This document shows positions 1 to 8,436 of a stretch of DNA of 12,582 nt, in pieces. A program made the translations under genes and the position numbers. The notes under the pieces were generated by a model. The model ran no database searches. It was given only the letters and a program-made list of their open reading frames with translations, and was not told the origin of the DNA. Location of the stretch: contig JAKAVI010000461.1 of the NCBI GenBank assembly GCA_021817355.1, forward strand, positions 1 to 12,582. Direction: 5' to 3'. The stretch comes from Pseudomonadota bacterium. Lineage in GTDB: Bacteria > Pseudomonadota > Alphaproteobacteria > Micropepsales > Micropepsaceae. Numbering within the stretch: the stretch's first letter is position 1; every line of letters begins with the position of its first letter.

Positions 1-2931
1 GGGGCGCTCAGCTCTTGGCAGTTCCGGCAAGCGTGCCAGGAGAGTGTGAACCAGTAATCCCCGCGTGAAGCGCGAGGAGTCAGTCTGCCATGATGCGGTT
101 CCATGGTCTTCGCCTCCTGTTTGGGAGGGACGGATGGTGCGGGGCTTGTCCTGCCTGGGTGGCGCGGTCTTCACCCACTCAGGTAGTTCGAAAGTGACCG
201 CAGGCGCCGCGGTTGAAGGAGGTCCGGGTTGAAGTGTCTGGTCTCCGATGACCCAGAATACCTCGTCACCACACTTTTCCTCCCGACCTATGTGACGCGC
301 GGCTTCGGCACAATGCCAGTACCAGCTACCTTCGCGTATCCCCCCCTGATTTTCGAAGCCACAGATGTAGAGCTGTTCGCGTGCCCGCGTCAGGGCGACA
401 TAAAGCAGCCGGTTGTGTTCTTCCCGGGCACGTAGTTCAGCCCTGTCCTTAGCTGCCTTGACCTTTTCCGGAGCTTCGCGGTCGTTCAATGGGTAGATGA
501 TTTGATCATCGGAGATGAGAAGTTCACCACGTCGTCCAGGCGCTTCCGGAAGGGTGGTGGAATCCGGGAGAATGACAATGTCAGATTCCAGTCCCTTGGC
601 CGCATGCACTGTCATCACCCGCACTTCATCGCGGCTCTTCTCCATGTCCCGCTTGATTTCCGTTTCGCCCTGTTCTAGCCAGTATAGGAATCCCTCCAAA
701 CTGGGCGTGTTGATCTGCTCGTAGGAGAGCGTCAGGCTAGCGAATTCCTCTATGCTGTCGAGCGCATCGTTGCCCAATCTTTCTACCAGACGACGCTTCA
801 TGCCGTGGCGCATCAGTGCCGTAGCATAAAATTCATAAGGTGGCACGAGATCGGCAATGCGTCGCATTTCGGCCAGGAAGGAACAAGCAAATTCGAAAAC
901 TGGAGTTTCCCGCCGACGCTGCATGAGCTCGAACCAAACATCCTTAATCCGTGGCTGGCAGAGGATATATAATTCATCCTCTGAAAAACCAATGAGAGGG
1001 GAGCGCAGCAAAGCGGCGAGATTGAGATCATCTTCAGGTAAAAGTACAAAGCGGCCCAGAGAGATCAGATCCTTGACGGCAATCTGCTGAAGCAGGCGCA
1101 GGCGATCAGCGCCAGCAACCGGAACACCACGCTCCTTCAGTTGCCGGATTACTTCACTTGCAAATGGTTCACGCCGAGGCATCAAGATCATGATGCTGCC
1201 CGCCGAGACTGGCTTTTCAAGGCCAGGCAAGTAAGTTCGTCCGTCAGTCCAATTTCTTATCGCGTCGGCAATACGTATCGCCAATTCTCGCACCGGGCTG
1301 TCTTGGCGCACGGCATCGATGGGCGTCCACGGATCCTGGTCCCCGGATGCTGGTGGTTTGACTGTGGGCCAGAGTTCAACCCGGCCCTTGGTCACGCGCG
1401 CGGCATGGTGGACGATGGGTTGTTCGCTCCGCGAAAGTCCTGCACGGGCAGACGGTTGAGCAAAGACCGCATCGACAAAGCTCAAGATCTCTGGCGCAGA
1501 GCGGCGCGAGACCTCCAGTTCCAGAGTTGAGAATTGTGCTCTCTGATCTGATGCTGCGGCGGCAAAGTGAGTACGATGCGCAGCAAACTCGTGCGGTGCA
1601 GCACCCTGGAAGCTGAAGATTGACTGCTTTTCGTCACCGACCGCGAATATAGTGCGTGGTCCGGGTTCTGATGCGGAAAAGAATTCACTGGTCAAAGCCT
1701 TGATGATTTCCCATTGCGCGGGACTGGTGTCCTGGGCTTCATCAATCAAAATATGCTCGATGCCGCCATCGAGCTTATAGAGGACCCAGGCAGCGGCATC
1801 TGCACGGGTGACGAGATCCCGCGCTGACATGATCAGATCATTGTAATCGATGAGCCCGCGTGCTCGCTTGTTCCGGCTATAAATGTCCCGCGTTGCCCCG
1901 GCAAGCCGAAGCGCGGCGATCGCAAGTTCGGCGCCACGGGCTGCACGGAGGTTTTCGTCCGCATCGGCTATCTGATCGGCAATCTCGCTCAGAAACGCGA
2001 ATAGCTTTGGGTCTGATTGCATCCGTCCGGTTGTAGCAAGGCGTTTGGGAACGGCTCCATCTGTGTTCAGCAGCGATCGGCGCCATGCGTCAAATTGCCG
2101 GTCCGGGGGCGTGACAAGTGCCTTCGCCAGGAGTTCTGCGCGCTTCTGGTCGTTGGAGCTGCCTGCAGCGAGCCACGCGATCACGTCTTTGATTTTCTGA
2201 GTGTTGCGCGCAACAGTGACAGCGAAGCTGTCAATGACGTCCTGGGGAGGATGCACGCCCGCTCCATGATTGCTGCGCAATTGCGTTAGAAAATCCTGCT
2301 CATTGTCGGACAGGCGAAGCAAATGGCGTTCGATGCGGCTACGGTCGTTGCCCATCGCCCAGTCGAGGATTTGCGACAGGCGCACCTCATTGGTCTGGGT
2401 AACAAGATAGGCTGCGGCGCTAGCCAGTGGTTCTTCGCCGTGGCCTGCTCTGGCTAAAGCCCGCGTGCGGGCCTCGGCGATCATTTGTCGAGCCGATTGT
2501 TCGTCAAGTACCCTGAAGCCGGGTGGCATGCCTGCTTCGATCGGAAACCGGGCCAGCAAAGTCTGACAAAAGGCGTGAATGGTCTGTATCTTGAGCCCGC
2601 CCGGCGTCTCAAGTGCGGAGGCAAAAAGCCGGCGCGCTTCATTGAGAGCGTTCGGGCCCTTTAATGAGCCTCCGATTGCGGTCACCGCGGCAGCGAGTTC
2701 GGCATCCGCAAGCATGGCCCAGCTGCCTAGCTGCCGAAACAGGCGGTCCTGCATTTCCGCAGCGGCGGTCTTGGTATAGGTCAGACAAAGGATTCGCTCC
2801 GGTTTCACGCGTTCCAACAGCAATCGCGTAACACGGTTGGCCAGGGTGTAGGTCTTGCCTGAACCGGCATGAGCTGACACCCACGCCGAGCGACGTGGGT
2901 CACCCGCCAGATGTGAGGGCTCCCCGGTCAT
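1..2931 (-). CDS. addA: AddA, double-strand-break repair helicase-nuclease subunit (3' part cut off by the window edge)
   Basis: AddA is the UvrD-like 3'-5' helicase and nuclease subunit of AddAB, the RecBCD-like complex that resects double-strand breaks for RecA loading. The frame is open without a stop from the ATG at 2931 to position 1 (977 codons). The family usually has about 1150-1200 residues, so most of the C-terminal PD-(D/E)XK nuclease lies outside the window. Visible superfamily 1 motifs, in order: Walker A AHAGSGKT (residues 20-27), motif II DEAQDTSPAQW (397-407), motif III VGDEKQS (431-437), motif V MTVHAAKGLES (773-783), and motif VI RLLYVALTRAREQL (841-854). The segment RGLLVHTLLARLPEL near residue 957 matches the lead-in to the nuclease domain. 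The ATG is chosen because GGGAGG (2937-2942) lies 5 bases upstream, Walker A follows at the usual distance, and in-frame stops (TGA, TAG) lie just upstream. The gene is last in the visible minus-strand unit, after addB. Confidence 0.95.
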   Translation of the reverse strand, partial: MTGEPSHLAGDPRRSAWVSAHAGSGKTYTLANRVTRLLLERVKPERILCLTYTKTAAAEMQDRLFRQLGSWAMLADAELAAAVTAIGGSLKGPNALNEARRLFASALETPGGLKIQTIHAFCQTLLARFPIEAGMPPGFRVLDEQSARQMIAEARTRALARAGHGEEPLASAAAYLVTQTNEVRLSQILDWAMGNDRSRIERHLLRLSDNEQDFLTQLRSNHGAGVHPPQDVIDSFAVTVARNTQKIKDVIAWLAAGSSNDQKRAELLAKALVTPPDRQFDAWRRSLLNTDGAVPKRLATTGRMQSDPKLFAFLSEIADQIADADENLRAARGAELAIAALRLAGATRDIYSRNKRARGLIDYNDLIMSARDLVTRADAAAWVLYKLDGGIEHILIDEAQDTSPAQWEIIKALTSEFFSASEPGPRTIFAVGDEKQSIFSFQGAAPHEFAAHRTHFAAAASDQRAQFSTLELEVSRRSAPEILSFVDAVFAQPSARAGLSRSEQPIVHHAARVTKGRVELWPTVKPPASGDQDPWTPIDAVRQDSPVRELAIRIADAIRNWTDGRTYLPGLEKPVSAGSIMILMPRREPFASEVIRQLKERGVPVAGADRLRLLQQIAVKDLISLGRFVLLPEDDLNLAALLRSPLIGFSEDELYILCQPRIKDVWFELMQRRRETPVFEFACSFLAEMRRIADLVPPYEFYATALMRHGMKRRLVERLGNDALDSIEEFASLTLSYEQINTPSLEGFLYWLEQGETEIKRDMEKSRDEVRVMTVHAAKGLESDIVILPDSTTLPEAPGRRGELLISDDQIIYPLNDREAPEKVKAAKDRAELRAREEHNRLLYVALTRAREQLYICGFENQGGIREGSWYWHCAEAARHIGREEKCGDEVFWVIGDQTLQPGPPSTAAPAVTFELPEWVKTAPPRQDKPRTIRPSQTGGEDHGTASWQTDSSRFTRGLLVHTLLARLPELPRAERP

Positions 2932-3185
2932 CGCTTCCTCCCACACGCAATTCCCTCACTATCGGACTTTTGCTTTGCTCCGAGGCGGGTTCGGCCACTT
3001 ACCGTGATAGTTCCAACGGCAAGGTGACCTTGAGCGCAGCGCTCAGAAGCGATAGAGCTTCCGCCCGTACCGGTGTAGCGCAAACCGATTGGGTGCTGCG
3101 CGCGCGAGAAACGAGCCAAGGGTCGTCCAAGACGGTATTCTCTTTCCATTATTAGGCAAGATCTGACTGGCCCAACTGATGTCAC
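2928..3185 (-). CDS. Possible 85-residue ORF filling the addB-addA gap; function unknown
   Basis: I do not recognise this protein. It would start at a GTG (3185-3183) overlapping the addB TGA in the four bases GTGA. It would end at a TGA (2930-2928) overlapping the addA ATG in ATGA. GGGAGG (3193-3198) stands 7 bases upstream of the GTG, a good ribosome binding site. The product would be basic (many Arg, few acidic residues), with no signal peptide, membrane segment or motif that I can name. Against it: about half of its third codon positions are G or C, lower than expected for this GC-rich region, and rare-looking codons (AGA, CTA, ATA) cluster at the start. It could be a real small gene, a translated spacer that couples addB to addA, or an untranslated spacer. 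The geometry at both ends is the only positive evidence. Confidence 0.3.
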   Translation of the reverse strand: MTSVGPVRSCLIMEREYRLGRPLARFSRAQHPIGLRYTGTGGSSIASERCAQGHLAVGTITVSGRTRLGAKQKSDSEGIACGRKR

Positions 3186-6115
3186 TCGTCAACCTCCCAG
3201 CCGGTCATCGACCATTCGCGTACCCGCGCTAAGTGGTCGTATTGGCCCTCAGCATCGGCGCGGAAGGGGCGAACCCGTGGCACATAAGGTGTATGGGGAT
3301 CGTCAAACTCGGCAATACGGGCAACGAGCTTGGCGACTGCCTCCTGGGCAAGGTTGGTTGCATCACCGGGCACGATGCCCACGGCTCCCGCATCTGCTCC
3401 ACCGGAAAACCGAATGTAGACAAGTTGGCGAGGCGACAGAGGTCCGATATCGCTAAAGCCGCCGGCAGCGAGGACCGCAGCTTCCAGAGGTAGCTGCGGA
3501 GCCAGCAGTGTCGAGACTTGCTTGTTGGAGGGTGGGTAGCCACTTTTATAGTCCACCACAGCCGCGCCACCAGATTTTAGCTCGTCGATGCGATCGGCGC
3601 GCGCGTGCAGCCTAAAGATACCACAAGGCCCATGAAACTCAATTTGACCGGAAACTTCGGTATGTAGGCGCGCGATATCCCGGCGGCGTTCGCGCTCCTC
3701 AGCAACAAACCAGATAGCCGCGCGTCGAAAACGCGGCATCCACAATGCGCGCTCGGCCCGCGGCAGGTTGATCGCCGCGAAGATCTCTTCCCCAATAGCG
3801 ATGAGACGGGTCTCGCAGCCATCCGGCAAAACATCCGGAAACTCCCTTGCGAACCGCTCTAGTGCGTCATGTATGGCAATGCCGTGCTCACGTGGACCGA
3901 ACTCCCCTTGTAGCGCGTCAAGCTTCTTCAATCTGAGGACATATCGGGCATAAATTGCGTATGGATCGCGTAACCATGTTTCAATTTCGGTGACGGAAAG
4001 TGAACGCGGGCGGGCACTGACCGGAGGAGTTGGGCGTGGGCGGGCCAGAGAGGCGCCGATGCGATCCGGACGATCAAGGCGGCGTGCGATTTCAAGCAGG
4101 GTATCATCGCGCAACTGGTCGTAGAGCCCAAGACCCGTGGTCAGCTGTTTCAGCCTTTGCCACCACCGCGAGGCGACAGTTGGCGCTCCATCGGCTTTAA
4201 GGGCACGGGTCAGAAGCACACGTTCGCCACAGGCCAATGTGGCAAAATCATGGGCAGCCCGGCCGATGCTGCGCTCTGGGGCATCAAGCCCGAGGGCATT
4301 TCGCATCGGGCGCGACAACCAGGCGTCGTTGCTGGCGGTCTGTGGCCAGCTTGCCTCGTTGAGCCCACCCAGAATCGTGAGATCGAAACGCTGCAGGCGG
4401 GCTTCGAGAGGACCAAGGATAAACAGGCGGGGATGCCTTCCGTAATTCGGCCGGACGGTATTTTCGCGCGCAAGCTGACGGAAGAGTGTCAGGTAGTCAT
4501 TGGGGGCGATCGGTGGCAATCCCGTTGCCGCACTGTGGAGATCACGCAGCAGGCTTGCCGCGACCTTCCCAGCCTCGCCGTGCCACAGCCGCACGGTGCC
4601 GCTGTCGCAATCACTGGCCGCCAGCGCTTCACCTGCCGCGACATGAACCTGAAGCGCCTCGGTAAGATCAACCTGCGGGCGGGCGAGAAGCAGCTCGAGT
4701 GGGGTCAGTATCTCCAGCAGCCTGGCAAATTCTGGCAACAGACGGGCAGGAACGCGCTCGGCAATCCCGTCAAGACCTGCATCTGGCGTCGGTCCACGCA
4801 ACGCCTTGAGATCGAGCATGCGGGCAAACCGCCGAAATGCCGCCGGGTCTTGTCCACAGGCAGACAGCGGGTGTTTGAGCAGGGCGAGTAGGGCTACCGG
4901 CGCAAAACCGCTCTCTGCAGCGTCGCTCAAGAGGCAGAGGAATTCACCCGGTGGGGTATGCGCAAGAGGCCGACCGGCTGAATCATCGATATCAATGTCC
5001 CAGCGGCGCAGCTCGGCAGCTACCCGGCGGGCCAGATTGCGATCCGGCGTCACGAGGGCAGCTGTGCTGTCGCTTTCTGTGAGGCTTTGACGCAAGGAAA
5101 GGGCAATGACCTGTGCCTCTTCGGCCGGCGTTGCGGCCTCAGTGAGCGTGAGGCCCTCAAGTCCCGGCGAGACAGACTCGGCTCCGGCCCGGGCCAGCCT
5201 TTGCCAGGCATCAGTAACGGGGGCTGGCAAAAGGGCTTGGCGGATCAGGACCCGGCGGGCTGAGTTTAGTTCGGGCTCCTGCCAGGCTTCTACCTCGGCG
5301 CGCGCGGTTCCCAGTGCTGCCAGAAGCTGTTTCAGACCAAATTGTGGATGGCCTGCATCCAGCCTGTTCCAGCTGTCATCATCCAAATCGCGATCGAGGT
5401 CCGGGAGAATTACCGCCCCGTTGGGCAGCTCAGCGATGGCAGAAAGCAGCTGGGCAGTTGCAGGAATGCTGCCGGTAGAGCCCGCGGCGATAACCGGACC
5501 TGAGCCGAACCGCGCCAGGTGCCGGCCGAGCGTGGCCAGCGCGAGGTTACGTCGGGCCGCCGGATCCATGGCCTCCTCCGCCGCCAGGACGGGTGGCCAG
5601 GCGTTGCGCAGCAGCAGCAGAAATTCCCGCACATCGGCCCAGTGTGCAGCCAGCGAGCCATCGATGAGTGTATCGAGCCGTTCAAGGCTTGCGTTGGCAG
5701 TTTGGATCTCGAACAGGAAGGCGGCAAGGCTGCTGGCCAAAGCTGTCGCTTGGGCAAAATTGGGCGTGTCACCACGGTGCTGCGACCAGCGCTGGACCAG
5801 TTGGGCGAGCAGCAGTCGCTGGCGCAATGGCGCGATGGCTGGGGGCAGGGCAAGGTCATCGTTGCGAGGATCGAATGTAAGTTCGTCTTCGTCCACATCG
5901 CCCAGTGCTCGGATGTCTGGGAGCAGGGTGGCACCGTCGAGCTGGCGGGCGAATTCGTCACTGAGGGCACGCACCGCACGGCGTGTAGGAAGAAAAATGA
6001 CTGCCCCGGCTAAGGCGAGAGGATCTTCCTGCGGGCGAAGCCGATTGATGAGGCCATGAACAAGGGTTGTGGCAAACCCCCGTCCCGCGTCAATGGTGAA
6101 GACGTTCTTGGACAT
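3182..6115 (-). CDS. addB: AddB, nuclease and inactive-helicase subunit of AddAB (alphaproteobacterial type)
   Basis: This 977-residue protein is the partner of AddA in double-strand-break processing, where AddB supplies a second nuclease and a helicase-like scaffold. The N-terminal part has no Walker A motif: the position after VFTID reads AGRGFATT, as expected for the degenerate helicase fold of AddB. A helicase-like segment ILGGLNEASWP is at 581-591. The C-terminal RecB-like nuclease begins at LSVTEIETWLRDPYAIYARY (706-725). It has the motif His and Asp (HD, 749-750), ADRID (840-844), VVDYKSG (853-859, the Asp-x-Lys active site) and the Gln of APQLPLEA (872-879). No CxxC-type cysteine cluster is present at the C-terminus, so the iron-sulfur staple known from Bacillus AddB seems absent. 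The ATG lies 6 bases after the murU stop, with GAGGG just upstream. The stop overlaps a GTG of the next small ORF. Confidence 0.96.
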   Translation of the reverse strand: MSKNVFTIDAGRGFATTLVHGLINRLRPQEDPLALAGAVIFLPTRRAVRALSDEFARQLDGATLLPDIRALGDVDEDELTFDPRNDDLALPPAIAPLRQRLLLAQLVQRWSQHRGDTPNFAQATALASSLAAFLFEIQTANASLERLDTLIDGSLAAHWADVREFLLLLRNAWPPVLAAEEAMDPAARRNLALATLGRHLARFGSGPVIAAGSTGSIPATAQLLSAIAELPNGAVILPDLDRDLDDDSWNRLDAGHPQFGLKQLLAALGTARAEVEAWQEPELNSARRVLIRQALLPAPVTDAWQRLARAGAESVSPGLEGLTLTEAATPAEEAQVIALSLRQSLTESDSTAALVTPDRNLARRVAAELRRWDIDIDDSAGRPLAHTPPGEFLCLLSDAAESGFAPVALLALLKHPLSACGQDPAAFRRFARMLDLKALRGPTPDAGLDGIAERVPARLLPEFARLLEILTPLELLLARPQVDLTEALQVHVAAGEALAASDCDSGTVRLWHGEAGKVAASLLRDLHSAATGLPPIAPNDYLTLFRQLARENTVRPNYGRHPRLFILGPLEARLQRFDLTILGGLNEASWPQTASNDAWLSRPMRNALGLDAPERSIGRAAHDFATLACGERVLLTRALKADGAPTVASRWWQRLKQLTTGLGLYDQLRDDTLLEIARRLDRPDRIGASLARPRPTPPVSARPRSLSVTEIETWLRDPYAIYARYVLRLKKLDALQGEFGPREHGIAIHDALERFAREFPDVLPDGCETRLIAIGEEIFAAINLPRAERALWMPRFRRAAIWFVAEERERRRDIARLHTEVSGQIEFHGPCGIFRLHARADRIDELKSGGAAVVDYKSGYPPSNKQVSTLLAPQLPLEAAVLAAGGFSDIGPLSPRQLVYIRFSGGADAGAVGIVPGDATNLAQEAVAKLVARIAEFDDPHTPYVPRVRPFRADAEGQYDHLARVREWSMTGWEVDE
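3193..3198 (-). promoter_or_regulatory. Ribosome binding site inside the addB 3' end
   Basis: On the minus strand this reads GGGAGG, 7 bases before the GTG at 3185. It lies inside the last addB codons (Trp-Glu-Val), so it could let ribosomes restart at the addB stop. It is the main support for translation of the small ORF between addB and addA. The same bases also encode AddB residues, so the match may be accidental. Confidence 0.35.
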
Positions 6116-6121
6116 CTGCCC

Positions 6122-6847
6122 TCATACCGGCGCCAGATCGGCAAGGCAGGCCTCTGCTGGTGCAATCGCCTCAGGATGATCGATGTGCATCCAGATGCCA
6201 TCGAGTCTCATGCCAAACAGTCTGCCACGGGCTATCGCCCTGTCCCACAGCGGGTTTATGGAAAAGCGACCGCCAGGTGCGGTCTCGAACAGACGCGGAT
6301 GCACGATTTCCACGCTGGTCCAAACGAACGGGCCTACGTGATGCTCCGGAACTCGCGCAAGGCGGCCCTGCGCGTCCATGACAAAATCTCCTTTGCCCTC
6401 ATAGCAGATCGAATTGACTGTCGCTGCCAGCAGCATGAGCGCGTCCATGACAGATGGCTGCCATTGCTGCTTGAGACGCTCAAGGGCGTGGCTCGCGCCT
6501 TCCACCCAAACCGTATCTGCGTTGACATGATAAAATGGCTCACCCTCGAAGTGGGAAAGAGCCTTGTAGATGCCCCCCCCTGAATCCAGCAACTCGCCAC
6601 GTTCGTCGGAGATCCGGATTTCAAGGTCGTGCCGCCTTGCCAGATGAGCTTCGATCTGATCTGCGAGGTAATGGACATTGACTACCGCCATCTCGACACC
6701 GGCAGCGACGAGACGATCCAGAACGTAGTCGATCAGTGCCTTGCCCGCCACCTTGACGAGGGGCTTGGGTGTGGCGTGGGTCAGCGGCCGCATGCGCGTG
6801 CCAAGTCCTGCAGCCATGACCATTGCGCGTTTTGGGCCGGTGTTCAC
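6122..6847 (-). CDS. murU: MurU-like N-acetylmuramate-1-phosphate uridylyltransferase (nucleotidyltransferase)
   Basis: MurU uses UTP to turn MurNAc-1-phosphate into UDP-MurNAc in the peptidoglycan recycling route that bypasses de novo synthesis. The 241-residue protein is a single Rossmann-like nucleotidyltransferase domain. Its nucleotide-binding signature AAGLGTRMRPL is at residues 12-22, followed by PKPL (27-30), SGGGIYKAL (89-97) and the metal-binding VNADTVW (108-114). The start is taken as GTG at 6847. It overlaps the amgK stop as GTGA, has AGGAG 7 bases upstream, and leaves the normal short N-terminus before the signature. A longer open frame begins at 6967, but its extra residues lie inside amgK and look unlike the family. 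The specificity is inferred from similarity and from the AmgK neighbour. A related sugar-1-phosphate nucleotidyltransferase is the alternative. Confidence 0.9.
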   Translation of the reverse strand: MNTGPKRAMVMAAGLGTRMRPLTHATPKPLVKVAGKALIDYVLDRLVAAGVEMAVVNVHYLADQIEAHLARRHDLEIRISDERGELLDSGGGIYKALSHFEGEPFYHVNADTVWVEGASHALERLKQQWQPSVMDALMLLAATVNSICYEGKGDFVMDAQGRLARVPEHHVGPFVWTSVEIVHPRLFETAPGGRFSINPLWDRAIARGRLFGMRLDGIWMHIDHPEAIAPAEACLADLAPV

Positions 6848-7959
6848 GGTCGGGCTCCTGTCTGCGGCGGGGCTGCATGGCGCAGCTCGGAGGGGATGTG
6901 GGCATCGTACCAGGTCTTCAGCTGGGCCAGTGCCGGGTGACGCAGATCCTGTTCGAGGTACCGCCATACCCGCGGAATCATGGCCAGGTAGCGGGGCTTG
7001 CCGTCGCGCAGATAAAGACGAGAGAAAATTCCAATGATCTTGGCGTTGCGCTGTCCAGCCATGATAGCCATTTCCGACTCGAAGGCATCCACATCAAATC
7101 TGTCGCAACCGCTTCTCTGTTTGAGATAGTGTTTGCGCATGGCCTCAGCCAGCTCAAGAGGTACGTCCCGACGGGCGTCTTCGAGCAGCGAGACAAGGTC
7201 ATAAGCCGGTGATCCCGAAACAGCATCCTGAAAGTCAATGACGCCGGTGCGGGCAATCCCCTTGCGCTGCGCAAGCCACATCAGGTTTTGTGCATGATAG
7301 TCGCGGTGCACAAAGACTGGATCGCTGCCGCGCACCTGATTGAGCACCTGAGTCCACAGGACGCGATGTTCGGTGCGTTCCAGCTCATTGGCCTTGCGTC
7401 CCAGGACCAATGGCAAATACCACTCTGCGAACAGATTGATTTCGGCCAACTGGGCAAGCTCATCATAAGGAAAGAGCACAATGTCACCTGGCAGAAAGAT
7501 GGGAGCCGGCTTCTGATGCAGTCGGACCAGAATGTCCACGGCCGTCCGATAGAGTTCCATCGCATCATGACCGCTCGCAATCATGTCGGCATAAAGCGAG
7601 TCCCCCAAATCTTCGCTGAGAACAAACCCATCCTTGGCATCCCAGGCATAGATCTCTGGCGCGCTGATCCCGCAGCGCCTGAGGTATTCGGCCACGGAAA
7701 CGAAGCGGCCACAATCTGCCCCGGCAAGACGAGCAACGGCGTTATAGCCGAGGCGTTGGCGCTGGGCCGGATTGGCGTCAGCTGGAGCGGCAGGAGATTC
7801 AGCGGCTTGCGGCTGGTCCATCACCATTGCCATGGAACCTTTGCGCTCGGCGCGAAGATAGCGTCGCGTTGATGCATCGCCAGCCAATGCTGTCAACTTG
7901 GCATCGCCCCAACCTGCGCGGACGAGGAAATCGCGTAGGTGCTCAGCGCGGTCGGACAT
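6844..7959 (-). CDS. amgK: AmgK-like anomeric N-acetylmuramate/N-acetylglucosamine kinase
   Basis: AmgK phosphorylates the anomeric carbon of MurNAc (and GlcNAc) with ATP and feeds MurU in cell-wall recycling. The 371-residue protein has the aminoglycoside phosphotransferase fold (APH family). The N-lobe carries GDASTRRYLR (27-36), typical of this subfamily. The catalytic loop is VHRDYHAQN (217-225), with catalytic Asp220 and Asn225. The metal-binding Asp242 lies in IDFQDA (241-246), followed by the conserved PAYDLVSLLED (251-261). I chose the ATG at 7959, 15 bases after the tsaE stop, with GGAG 8 bases upstream. An in-frame TTG at 7962 adds only one residue and is less likely. The 3' end overlaps murU by four bases, which implies translational coupling. 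It is cytosolic by appearance, with no signal peptide. True aminoglycoside kinase activity is not suggested by this context. Confidence 0.92.
   Translation of the reverse strand: MSDRAEHLRDFLVRAGWGDAKLTALAGDASTRRYLRAERKGSMAMVMDQPQAAESPAAPADANPAQRQRLGYNAVARLAGADCGRFVSVAEYLRRCGISAPEIYAWDAKDGFVLSEDLGDSLYADMIASGHDAMELYRTAVDILVRLHQKPAPIFLPGDIVLFPYDELAQLAEINLFAEWYLPLVLGRKANELERTEHRVLWTQVLNQVRGSDPVFVHRDYHAQNLMWLAQRKGIARTGVIDFQDAVSGSPAYDLVSLLEDARRDVPLELAEAMRKHYLKQRSGCDRFDVDAFESEMAIMAGQRNAKIIGIFSRLYLRDGKPRYLAMIPRVWRYLEQDLRHPALAQLKTWYDAHIPSELRHAAPPQTGARP
6855..6859 (-). promoter_or_regulatory. Ribosome binding site that fixes the murU start
   Basis: On the minus strand this reads AGGAG, 7 bases before the GTG at 6847. 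It supports that GTG over the longer open frame starting at 6967, and fits reinitiation after the amgK stop. Confidence 0.7.
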
Positions 7960-7974
7960 CAAAACGGCTCCGTG

Positions 7975-8436
7975 TTAGAAGTAGGCCGCCCAGCGTTGTG
8001 GGCCGCACAGTTCAACGTGTCGCTCGTCCAGCGCACCGTTGGAAAAATGGACGACCAGCGTGTCATCTGGCAGCAGGCCATACGCCCTCCGCGGCCACTC
8101 GATCAATATCGCGCCAAGGTCCAATGCGTCCTCAATGCCCAGTTCGGCCAGTTCATCGTCGTGTTCGATTCGGTAAAGGTCAAAATGCGAGATCGTAAGC
8201 TCCGGCAGGTCATAGGACTGTACCAGACTGAAGCTTGGGCTCGGAGCCTCCCCCTTGAGCCCTCGGGCGCGTAACACGGCGCGCGCGAGCGCTGTCTTGC
8301 CGGTCCCGAGCTCTCCGTCCAGTGCGACCGCCGTTCCCCGGCGAAGTCCCGCGGCAATCTGCGCGCCGAGCGCGCCGGTCTCGGCAAGATCATTCAGAAC
8401 GAGGCGGCGATGAAATTCCGAAGGCTTATGGCTCAT
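7975..8436 (-). CDS. tsaE: TsaE, ATPase of tRNA threonylcarbamoyladenosine (t6A37) synthesis
   Basis: TsaE is the P-loop ATPase that works with TsaB and TsaD to transfer the threonylcarbamoyl group to A37 of ANN-decoding tRNAs. The 153-residue length is normal. The Walker A motif is GELGTGKT (41-48). The family signatures follow: APSPSFSLVQSY (64-75, usually SPTFTLV), HFDLYRI (84-90) and ILIEWPRR (110-117). The ATG at 8436 has only a weak upstream purine run (AGGCACA). This is the first gene of the visible tsaE-amgK-murU-addB-addA run, and it is divergent from the ferredoxin reductase. With the redox pair lying between it and divL, it needs a promoter within the 120-base divergent gap. TsaB, TsaC and TsaD are not in the window. 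Confidence 0.96.
   Translation of the reverse strand: MSHKPSEFHRRLVLNDLAETGALGAQIAAGLRRGTAVALDGELGTGKTALARAVLRARGLKGEAPSPSFSLVQSYDLPELTISHFDLYRIEHDDELAELGIEDALDLGAILIEWPRRAYGLLPDDTLVVHFSNGALDERHVELCGPQRWAAYF

Noticed and set aside
1..2931. Possible broken addA, since no complete open frame ends inside the window
   Set aside because: Reading every codon from 2931 to 1 shows no stop. The gene is simply cut by the window edge.
4157..4891. Plus-strand open frame of 244 codons opposite addB
   Set aside because: It overlaps the recognisable AddB coding sequence, and its translation has no known domain.
5106..6059. Plus-strand open frame of 317 codons opposite addB
   Set aside because: It is a Ser/Arg/Ala-rich antisense shadow of the GC-rich addB gene, with no motif or family resemblance. 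AddB on the minus strand explains the codon pattern.
6848..6967. N-terminal extension of murU starting at 6967
   Set aside because: The extra 40 residues lie inside amgK, are rich in Pro, Ala and Arg in an out-of-frame manner, and precede a GTG with AGGAG and a stop/start overlap that gives the normal family N-terminus.
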